Of a DNA stretch of 64,000 bases, positions 45,301 to 57,300 are shown in pieces. The translations under genes were made by a program, and so were the position numbers. This DNA is from Phoronis australis (taxonomy: Eukaryota; Phoronida; Phoronidae). The stretch is from NCBI GenBank assembly GCA_002633005.1, contig NMRA01000030.1, positions 1,338,319-1,402,318 of the forward strand, given 5' to 3'. Each line of letters starts with the position of its first letter. The stretch's first letter is position 1. The notes beneath the pieces were generated by a model. The model saw only the letters and a program-made list of their open reading frames with translations. It ran no database searches and was not told where the DNA came from.

Positions 45301-48300
45301 TGTTTGATGATCTTCGCCTTATGCTCTTCAACTTCCTCCTCATACTCTTCCTCTCCTTCGCCACAACAAGCGTCAGTACAGCCGGCTAAATTGGCTCGCA
45401 GGATCTGGTGGAAAACAACACAAATACAGTATTCGAAGACTAAGAGCTCTTCAAAGAAGCCGTTTCATAACAATTCGAAAATAAAAAGACGTGGGAATAA
45501 TTGTAATGCATTTTCACGCATGAAAGTGGACCCAGATAGCATCACTACGTTGGGCCGACGTGCCATTCGTACGTTGGCTCGAGGTCGGTAGGTCGCGGTC
45601 GGTTTTTTGACGTTGGTCCGACGTTGGTCGGCGGTCTACGAGATACTGCCTTTAAAAGCCCGTTTTGCACTTCCAAGTAAATTCGGCGCTTGCGATACTA
45701 TTTTATTAGAGTCACAGTGTATAAGTCAACCTATTTGTCCTACTTTGAGTAGGCCTATTGTTCAGCTGTCGGACCAAGATTGGCTCAGCGTCGGGCACGT
45801 TTGACATTGGGCCGACGCGGGTGCGACGCCGGCTGCGAGATATCATATTTGTGCTGAAAATCCGACGTCGGCCCCAACGTCGTGTCGTTGTCAAAGTGTA
45901 GGTCCATTTAATAGCGTCAAATTAAAAAAGGAAATAAAAAATCCGTTTAGGATTCAGAAAAACATATACTGCCGTGCCCATGTAAGCATTTCATTTCAGC
46001 CGGAGCCCAGCAGGGGTGGGGGAGGGCACCACCCGCTGCCGGTCTTTGTTCTCTCTGAGTCGTGAGTCGTTTTCTTCACACCAAATAATTGGTAGTCATT
46101 GGTTAAACACTCTCTAATTTCCAAACAGTGTAATCTTTCACAGAATTTTCCACCGTTCAAACTATTCCCGGCACGCGGCCCGGGAGTGGCTGCGGTCGGA
46201 AAGTTAACTTTTCTTCAACAGGTGTCGCTGACCAGCTAATCGGAAATTGAGTTCAAGCGCAAAACCGTTAAAAGAGAATGCCACCCGATTTAATTAGTCT
46301 TTTTTACCGTCGTAATCGGTCTTTATCCACATCGCCTCTTATACGGTCGACCTCACCTTGCCGAGAGGTGCTGCGTTAACCTGTGAGGAAGCTGAGAAGC
46401 GACGCAGCGACGTCAGTGGTTCGTCTGCAGAGTGAATGCCGCTATACTGCGGTGCATCGGTTCCCGCTTGGCCGAACTATGAATCTGCGAAGAAAGCGGC
46501 TATATCGTTTTTTCGACTTCCTCGAGAGCCCGAAATGCTTAGGAAATAGCTCGCGGTAGTGGAGAATGAAAGGTATGCTGTTAATAGCAAGTATGAGGCC
46601 GTGAAACATCTTCGTGTCTGTGGCCGGCATTTCGTCGGCAGTGATTTCTCTGACGAATTCCGGCTTACCAAAGAACTACCCATACGTTCCGTTGCTTATG
46701 CATGTTCACGGCGCCTCGCTAGTATTTCTTGACCAGTGTATTCCGGTTCGAAATGATAGGCTGTGAAACCTAACGATGCGACCCGTGAAGTCTTTGTCAG
46801 ATGAGCTATTGACTAAGTCGGGATTGGCGCCGGGCGAGTTTCCATATAAACGTTTGTTATGCGTTCTGTTTCAAAATGAATTATTCTCATCCTAAAATGA
46901 TCCTAACCAATGCTTATATGATACTGACACAAAGCCTGTCTCATTAGATACAATTTGTAATGCCTTTGAGTGCTCGTGAGTGCAAATGTTTTGAGAAGTC
47001 AGCAACGAATAAACCATTGCGTTACCGGCTTTTGATGTCAGCAACAAAGGTGATTGACCGGGCACCGAGGCCGTGTAAGCGCATGCTAATTCAGTGTTTG
47101 CTCACAGAAAGCTGTTATGAAACAACTACTCCATTTTATATGCTATTGTCACATGTTAGGGGAATCTTTATTTACAAATACAAATACATTATCCAAATCA
47201 TTGTTACTGTACAACCTTTGCCCTGACGGTCTGTGGAAGGGGAACCCGACTTCGCGGACCCCGACAAGTAAGTAGACTTACAGTTTCGTCACGGGCTAAT
47301 TCACATAAATAATTACGTGCACATTATTTCTTTGGCTCACTAATATTGTCTTTCCGTGACTGGAAGTTTAGTTTCCAACTCAAGCTGGTTTATGTTCGTG
47401 CAAGTCCCGGCGGCCGTGACGGGCCTGATCGCGTTCCGAGCCACTGGCCGGGATAACAAGCGTTTTGTGTGTTTACAACTCAAAAAATCACAAGTATAAA
47501 CAACACAGATCTAGGTTCTCCTGTCTGTATTTCACGGAGGAATACTTCAGTAAATCCGTAACAGCGAAATAAAACAACACGTTTTGATAAGAACTCGGTG
47601 TATTTTTAAGGCTTTTATATCGAAATTTGATGACTTATTGGTGTTAAACGATGAATTCAAGCGATAAGTTGACACCACCAACCCATGTTGTGAACTGCTG
47701 AACAGACTGCGTGTGAAACCAATTACGTCATCGGATAATTTCAACATCTCCGTCTGCCGTCAGGTGTCAGGTAACGCAACCGAACCTGCCGTGATGGAGT
47801 AGAACCACTCGATCTAAATTGATACAAAATAGGTTGTTTTTTGGGTGGCATTCTCCTTTAAATTCGTACTGATATGTTTCAATCTGGTCAAATTTTAACA
47901 AGTTTTTTAGAAATTTTATACTGCTTGGGCCCTAGTCTTATGAAGACTCTGTGTTGAGAGACTTCTTCTTCAACTTACATTAAATTCTTAGGCAATTGAA
48001 AGAAATGCATTGTTACAGTTGCTAAAATTGCTTTAAATTCCAGTGCTCTATATTCCATAGTCTGATTAACATTCTGTTTTTCATTGATGTGTTTAGGATT
48101 AATTATTTGCTACTTCGATGTTCATTTAGGCACATGGCTGACATTTTTGACCACCCTATCAACCGGAAGGGGGCTCGTTTGAGCCCCGAGACCCCCCACC
48201 CCACCCCAGGTACGCGTACAGTATTTATTAAGTCTTAAGCTTTATGGGTGAAGCGCTTGTTTCTCCTACAGTGTAATTATAATGTTAGCACAGTTTTCAT

Positions 48301-51300
48301 GAAACTCACTATGCGAGGCTTGCCACAAATTTTGCATATTCGAGGTCATAATGAAATATTTGCATCTTTGAAAGTTATCTTCTGTGCAAATAGTTTATTT
48401 CTATTATTTAATTCATCATTTACCATTTTTGGTATTCATCATTTCTGGTATTGATATGCTTTAATAGAATGCTTAAAGAACACAGGAATGCCTTTAATGA
48501 CACATTGCGTGCTGTGCATATCCTGATGTACAATCCGTCGCCACCAGTTGGTTGGGTGGCCCTGACTGTTTTTAACATGTTCTCGACTGTTTACCAACGT
48601 CGAACCTACCTGCGACTTTTTAACCACGTGCGTTTCCCGATTGCTCCCATAGACGACATACTGATTTAATCGTTAAATCAGTAAATGTATGTCCTCTATG
48701 GGGAGCAAGCGGGAAAATCAGGTGGCTGAAAAGTCGAAGGTCGGTGCGACGTTGGCAAACGGTCGCCTCTAAAAGTTGGTGTGACGTTGGCAAACAGTTG
48801 CCTCTTAGTTGGTGCAACATTGGCGAACAGCCGCCTCTACGTTGGTGCGGCGTTGGTAAACAGTAGCCTCTAAGTTGGTGCGACGTCGGTAAACAATTGC
48901 TTGCAGGGTGCCAGGACGTTGATAAGTGGTCGGAATTGAATTGGCGCGACCTCGGTAACGGGTCGTATTTCCGCCGTCGGCCCCAGGTCTTACCGTCGTC
49001 GGTTATTAGTCGGCAGTCGGACCAGCGTCGGGTCATCGGCGGCCACACACCGACGTTCTTATGACGTTGATACAACGTTTGTCCGATGCACAAAATCACG
49101 TTGGTCCGACGTCAGACACCAACATTGGCCCGACGTAACGTGAGTCGTCGGACCGGCGTTGGACCACCGTCAGCATGCTATCTGGGGATAGGACTATGCA
49201 TTCATATAGGTTATGTAGAATTATAGTGCTCGACCCCGGGTGTCAGCGAACCATTAAACCAAACATACGAACGACATCGACAAGTTCTGGGTTTAAGCGC
49301 CGGGCAGAAATATCTCCAGCTTTAAACTTTGCTTTGGAGTCCTACATTTTGAGTTCGGGAAATGTAAACAGGTGACACTGATATGTGAAACTATATCACA
49401 AATTACACACAGATTAATTGCACTGGCGGATTCAGAGAGGGGCCAAGGAGGCCATGGCCCCCCTAAAATTCTCCCAGATACCATTTGGCAGTTCGGGGGT
49501 GCGAATGTCTGAAGAGCAAAATGCTGGCTAATACTCTGCCTTGCCCCCCAAACTCAAAATCCTGTATCCGCCCTTGAATTGTTTTGTTTTAAAAACAAAT
49601 ATTTTGTCTAAACATGATTGTAACTCGACTGAAAATAAACGAGACTCATCTCCCCCATTTGCCTATGATCGACTCAGCTGATTTTGAGTCACAAAGCGAC
49701 ATGTTGGACGAATCAGGCAGTGTGAATGAGAACATACTTAATGAAAATGCGAGGTATGTACAATTTCGTCATCGAAAATGATTATGACAATAATCGGACA
49801 AAGATGAGGAGCATCGGTCGGAGGAATGTGCTTCGTCGATTTGCTATGGAAGAACACTGACCTACACTTCATCCGCTACCGGCTGACCATTGCTGGCTTC
49901 TTGTGACGTAGTAGGAGATCTCGCGGTAAATTCCCCGCGCATTTTGGAAATTAATTTCGTCCAAAAGCACAAATCCATTCCACTCGAAGTTTATTAGAGG
50001 AATTGGTTTCGCAAAATGTACAAATGAGGAACATGGGACGCGTATAAATGCATCACCTTAATATAATGAAGAAAACAGTATTTTAGCAGGCTTTGACATT
50101 CAATGTGATGCTTGGACTGCCAATAGGAAGGACAAACCACTCATTCAACAATAGTCATAGTTTCATTTATGAACACACCATCAGAGCTTGCAGGGAATAC
50201 CAGCAATACTATAACGGTATCGAATGATAATCAAAAATTTTTGTTACAGTACTACATTTTCAGGAGTTGGATCTATTTTGTGCAAGAAAGTTCTTGTCTT
50301 GTTTTTTTTTTCGTGCTGGCGTCCTATTGTTGTGACCGCAAAGTGAACATTTAAAGTTATGTAGGACTTCATCGACAAGACGTATTTATCCAAATATCTG
50401 CAAAACTGTAGACTTTAACTCAGAAAAAGTGTATATTTTGTACAAATCATGTTGTATTTGATGTTTGACTTTATACTAATCTGCCATTAATTGGGTCACG
50501 TGACCATGTGTTTTTTGTAAAATTTAGCTACAGAAAGGTTCGTCCATTTAGTCCCATTTTCATAGCTTTTCACACAAAAGGTCAACATTTCACAAGCAAC
50601 TTCTAACAGCGTAGTATCGGAAAGCTTCTGAATCATATAAATCTGATCAGCTATTTCTGAGATATGATGATCCAAATTTTGCCAAATCTGGTAATTTCAA
50701 GGGTCCTACAAACCTTCAGCGTTTGGCATGCGACACGGCAATGACTTTTATTAACGCGATATGAAATGGGACGGTCTGTACTTCCTATTGTAACCATGCC
50801 CTTCCCAAGTGTGGCTCATCCTTCCTTTTTTGAGTCCGTCTATACTTTCTGAAAATTTATCCCTTTCCATCGGCAGTCCGAGCTTCGTTTTGGGTGATTA
50901 AGCTGTTTAAGAATAACGTATAATTGTCGTTATGTAGGCCAGACACGTGCATAAGAAAATGAATAACTTACATCTATCTGTCTCTTGCACGTGACAAGGT
51001 CAAGGATGACGACACAGACGAAGAGAGTAACAATCAACGCTATGGTTACTGTTCCAACGCTGACGGCTCCTTCTGCTTCAGCTGATACATGTTCAACGTT
51101 CAGTGGAACTTCCGGTATCTCTGATTGAACTGTGGATGCAATGGCATGGTTATTAGAGCATATTTTTTTTCTCGATAGCCGTCGCGGTTTATGGGGTTAT
51201 GGGGTTATGCATACATAGTTCAGTTTTGTTCTTAATGATTGTAGATCTAATGAGACGTTCAGTGCTACAGAACGTTTTGCTCCGTTTTTAAGAAAAGGTT

Positions 51301-54300
51301 TACATAATTACGATAACTTCATAGTACCATTATGATCACTTTCTTCAAAAGTCAATTTATACGGTTCAGTGGATGGCCGCGGTCAAGCTAACAAAGGGGA
51401 AAATCTGCGGCCAAAAGTTTTTTTCTTGAGATATACACCTAATTCACGCGGCGGACATTAAATTCCAGAGCGAGGCTCACTGCGATGAACAAAGCGGAAG
51501 TTGACATTGCGTGAGTTAAATGGCCGGTCATTCGAGTCCAACCTGGATATTAAGTCTTAAAAATGTGTCTGCTCAATAATTAACCACAGAGACTCAGAAA
51601 AATACATTAGAGAACAAGTTAATGCACCAAAGAGTTGTCTGACTAAAGGATATTCGGAAAATAGGTTCAAAACACGAAAAGTAAATAACAATGACCAAAT
51701 TGCGGCGATCGTAGTGTTACAGATTACTAGGTATTTTGCTGAATGCAGGGTTACGTTTCTTCTTGTAAATTGTTTCAAAAATGCTTTCTATACGAACCAG
51801 GTCATCTGCTCGTATTTTTAACTCGTGAATCGTTATAGGTACATCTGCAATGAACAACAATACTCCTTAATAGGAATGCCCCCTCTCCCATGTTCCTTGG
51901 TTACCCGTCAAAGATCTGCAAGCATGCCGGTTGGAACTACAGTACCATAACATTCCGTTTTGATAAACAACTTCGTTAGTTTCTGACTTTGATGTTTATG
52001 CACAGGTATCTACGAAAATTGACAAATTCATGGCTTATCTTTGACAATTATAGGCTAATCTCGTAAGAATAGACGATGTTTCAGTGAATTTATTTGCAGG
52101 TGTAAGTTTGAAGAAATCTATAATCCGATCCCCAAATAGTAAAGTACACTTAGACCATATTTGCCTATCTAAAAATAAATAACTCTCACAAGACACTGAT
52201 GAAATTCGGAAAGTTCCCAAAAATTTATTCACGACTCAAATGACAATAATTGCATTGATTTTTGACTTAGGTACGTTTAAACTCACAAACAGAAGATCAA
52301 AAAGGAATTAAGTCATTAAATTAAGGATAAACGCATTGTTCATGCAATCGATTGTTGGTTTCTGATTTACATGTTTATGTATTCTACGAAAGTCGACTGA
52401 TTGTTGGATGATGTTTGACAGTTAGAAGCTACATGTAATCCTGTAAGAAATGACTATGCATCATTGAACTTAGTTATATCCTGACATTGGGAAAATTCGA
52501 TCTATCATCAGATCCCCAAATAACATGGTATACTAAACGATTTTTGCCTCTCTGAAATGAGTCTTTTAAAAGGATGTGAATGTTGGACAGCTCTACAAAG
52601 TGTCCCAAAATGTTGTCACAATTCAAATGACAAAAAATTGCTTATTGACTTAAGAACTAGATAACTGGCTTAAATTCATAAACCGTAGATCGAAAAAGAA
52701 CCTTTTAATCCTTAAATAGACAAAATTAAACAAATTGATCATTAACGTGGAAAGTTATCATTGTACTTCCTTCATGTTTTTAATTTTCATTAGTATTGCG
52801 CTATGAATGATTGTTTTGCTTGCATTTCCCGTACATACATGTACTACACAGATGGAGCACGTCATGACTGACGCACGCACGTTAAAAATAAGGTGCAACC
52901 ATGCAGTAGACCCTCGCAGAATCTTAGTGATCCCCGGAACTGAATTGTAACTAACGGCATTGAGATGTGTAAAATTTTGGACACACTTTGTATCATTTTC
53001 CCCAGCCACCAGAAGCTGGACTACCGGCCTTGTTTCAGCAAGGGATTTTGAAACAGCCCTTAAGGCACTATACCAGGGATCAGCGTTCGAAATATACACT
53101 GGCCCAGGGCCAGAGAATTTGCGACCGAGCCAGTAAACTTTCACATATAGGCCCAATGTAGATGTGATCTCATGTTCAAATAACTGGCCTGGCGGGCCAG
53201 TACACATTTATTTGCTGAAGCTCGAAAACCGCCAGGGACCTCATATTTCAAAAAAAAAATCAAATAAAACGGACTTTCCCGAAACGGGATCATAATAAAA
53301 CGAATCTTGACCTTAGAGCCAGCGCAGACGGATAGGTACGAGCTAAGCTGCACGTTTCAAGTGAATCATAGCTGAGCTGACCAACGACTAGCCTTAGTTC
53401 ATCGAATTTCATTTTTCACTGTTAGATCTGAGCTACAGCTTCTTGAGGCGGCTCCCAGCTGCCTGTCAGTGCGCTGGCCCTAGGCCCATTACTATGAAAA
53501 CTTGTTGGTTCTTATTTACTCAAATCCTGTTGTCTGCATCCTCAGGATTGCACCCCCATCTATGACCGACGGGAGGAATTCGGTTCTTGGCGGAATCCGG
53601 AGAATGGGGGGGGGGNNNNNCCCCCCCCCCCCTCCAAATAATTTTTGCTTTCATACGGGCCTGCATATTTTCGCCCGTGCGACATTTTATGCCGGGTGCT
53701 ACAATATACTCTGTCAATATCAACACATGGATGTAATATCAGCTGGACGACAGTATGTATTGGGTGTTTCAACGTAGTCTGCTTACCAGGAGTTTTGTAG
53801 CCTTGGTGCAAAGCTGTATACTAAATATGCAGCTCAGCGCCGATGTGGGTAAAACGCGAACAAATAAAATCTGACACAAAATTATTATCATGGACAACTA
53901 CACTTTTCTTTGGGTAAAACTAATTGATTTAACGGTTTTAGAAAAATAGGGAGAGTCCCTCGTCGAATTTTGGATTTGTCCATGCCTTCCCTTAGGCCGA
54001 CACGCACTATTGCGCAGGCCAATCTTTACACAGCTAGTGTACAGTGTACAGTGCTGGTCTGACCTTAAAAGCGGCCCCGTATTAATAAAATAAGACCAGA
54101 AATGGACTCTCCATCACAGAAAATGGTATAAACAATGTATTGCATGACCCTGTTTGTCATCAAATTGAAAAAAACAAAGCGGGTCGAAATTCAAAACGGC
54201 GGAATCCGCCATCTTGAATTGCAAAAAGTGCTCAGAACCAAGCTAATTTTGTTCTCCTGATCATATTCAATACACTTCAACAAAAAACTTCACAGTAATC

Positions 54301-57300
54301 AACATTGCAGGGTTCACTATGGGAGCTGTTGGGCTGGCAACTAGATTATAAGTGCTTTTATGTGAAACAATGTTTGCCATCACAATGTGACATCAAATAT
54401 TGCCACTCTTGATACATATTGTTGCGTGCGACAATATGTGCTGGGTATGTCAATGTATGCCACGAATGCCGCCACATATTGTCACTCGGGCAGTAAAGTG
54501 TGTTTAGTGCAACAATATATGGGAGTTTGTTCATTTTAAACGCTCACGACATATCCAGTCATTTGATTAACGTTGAAAAATGAAATTAAATGTCACTGTT
54601 GTGTTATGTAGTTTGTACTAGATCGCTGATGGCAGCAAATTAGACTAGGCAGTCAAATAACGTTTCTGCTGTAAAAATTAACCTATTCATGGAAATGCTG
54701 CTAGAGTCAATAGACGGGGAAGACTTGTTGCGTCACCTCAGTTTCAGGGTGTGGAACACTTACGCCGACATGCCGGCACCTTTGCTGTCCAGGCGGCGTG
54801 CTTGTTGCACTTGATGATTCGGTAGCTGGTTCCATCTGGAAAGAAATATCCGTCGAAACAGGAAAAATTGACGGCCGATCCGTAAACAGCTTCTGACGAG
54901 TTCATGACGGCAAAGGACACGTTGTCCAACTTGGGGCAGTGTACCGCTGAAATGGAGTAATCAATATGTAAAACTATTTTTTTGTTTAGCAAATATGCAT
55001 TTTCATGGGCTTGTTATTGAATTGCAAGAGAAGATGCATTCCCAAAAGGCATAAGCATCATGAGACGCACATGGTAGCAAAACTTGTTCGCAGTTTCATA
55101 GCTAGATAAACTGTACGCTTTTCATCATGGGGGACAGTGGGAACTTTTTGGATCGACTATGACAAGGCACCTGGTGGTTCGACTATATTGCAATATTGGG
55201 CACAATACTCAGCATAGTGTCTGGGAGGGTCTTGGCGTCAGGGTGCCACAGTAATGTGTGCCTCTGCCAGAGCTTGTGGGTTTACTATTTTGACACCTTT
55301 CGGGTTGTCTTTAAGCGTACCTGGAAGAGAACCACCGTCTGGATCAGCAAAGTGAAGTTTGTGCAACCCACTCACCTTCGCACGGGGGAATGTATACGTC
55401 CCACGATTTATCCGCAGTACACGTGGTATGTTTAACTGTGGCGCTGTCGTTGTATCTATATCCGGTGGTGCACGTGAAGGTCACTTTGGTTCCATAAGCG
55501 TTTATGTCGGTGTTAGGTGTTGAGTTAGGAATCCATGGCCACGGACAATGCTTGACTGAAAATACACGTGTATGGTATGAACGGGTGATCACACTATACT
55601 GTTTATGAGGTGTTCATCAAACAAACGAGCCACACTTTGATAACGCGTTGCCCGTACGATGCTGGTAAATTTTAAACCACCTTAATATTCATGGTACAAT
55701 GCCATACCTCCATTCGTGTGAGTTTAAGGTCAATCATTCTTGTAATAATATTGCATTTTACGCGCCTTCTTTTTGCATTAGAGCAAACCAAATTGAAATT
55801 TTAATTTATGGAGTTGAACCTACTTTTGCATTGTTTTTCAGTTGCATTTGGGGACCACTCGCCATCGTTTTGACACTTAAATGTCGTTGACGATAAGTTG
55901 CCAGGAAATTCATATCCTACGTCACACGTGTAATTGACTTCTGCACCAATACCCGACGAGTTGGAGTTCCACGTAGCATAGGGCGTAACGGGGTGCAGGC
56001 ACGTGACAGCTGAAAGTAAAATCGTTCGGCATCTTATTGTATCGATCGCTCGCTCCATTTATGCCCACGACACGACAGTGAAAATGAATAGCTCCTCTCT
56101 TCATATTAACAGAACCATGACTGTCATTATTCACAGCCCAGTGATTCCTAAAATTATCACCATAGATTTCCAAATTATTACAAATAGGAATGGAATGACT
56201 TTCTTTAGTAGCAGGGCCGTAGGAAGCAGGGGGCCGGGAGAGCACTGCCCCCAAAAAAATTTCTGGCGTCAGGGTTGAACTGTGGCAGCCGAAATAGGCG
56301 TGGGGCCGGGGACAATAGAGAAAAGAAAGACCTCGAAATACGGATAAGACAGAATATTCTAAGAGAACATTTAACAACAGTGCATGGTTTACCTTTTGAG
56401 GACCCTGAACAGGACATTGTTAAGGTATCCGCTTTTGCAGCACAGGTCGTCTAAACGCACTTTAAAATGTTCACGTAATCATTCATATTCTTACATACGA
56501 AAGTTAACTCTGTTAACCATTGTCACAGAGGGGCCTCTGGAAAAATATGGTTTTGCATTTGCAAAATTGACTTATTGCATATTCAAAAATCCAATAAATT
56601 AGTACGGTCATCAAAAGCTTCGTTTTACAAATTTTCTCGATTTTTCGACGTATACGAGAACTTATTGAACGACCCTCGTATATCATTTTTTTTTCGAAAA
56701 ACCGTTACGTACGGTCACAAGACGTTATGTTGACACTCCACTGAGCGTCCAACTGGCACTGTGCGACTCTCGATTTGTTGAGCTCTTCTCGCGAGAACCA
56801 GAAGCCTTCATGACACGTATAGCTCACCACGCTCAGATAACTATTTGCTGTGCTGTTTGCGGTGCTGTTAGCTATCACAGGTGGAGCAGAACAGACAACA
56901 ACTGAAAAGAAAATATTTTAAGCGTAATTAGAATGAAACATGATGACGAAAACAATGAAAGTCAGCCTAGTGTTTCGGGTGAAAGTATTTCACGACATGG
57001 AAGGAGTTTGAGATGTGTAACCTATGCAAACTTGTTTTTAACTGGCAATGAGTAAATTGCACGCCAACACTACAAAATTCTAGCTAAATTTTGCATTACT
57101 CAAGGAACCCTTGAAGTACAAACCTTGGCAGTTGTTGATGGAACTCCACTCGCCGCCCAGTTCACATTTGATCTCGTTGGTAATCATATTATCCGGAAAA
57201 ATCCATCCGACATTACACGTGTAATTCACAACAGTACCGACGATGTTCCTGCTCTGATTGAGAGAAGGTGGACCGGCGTCAAGGACCTCTTGCACGTAGG

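Noticed and set aside
48620-49099. 159-residue minus-strand ORF
   Set aside because: It follows a tandem repeat (period about 36 bp), with repeated peptides and no domain.
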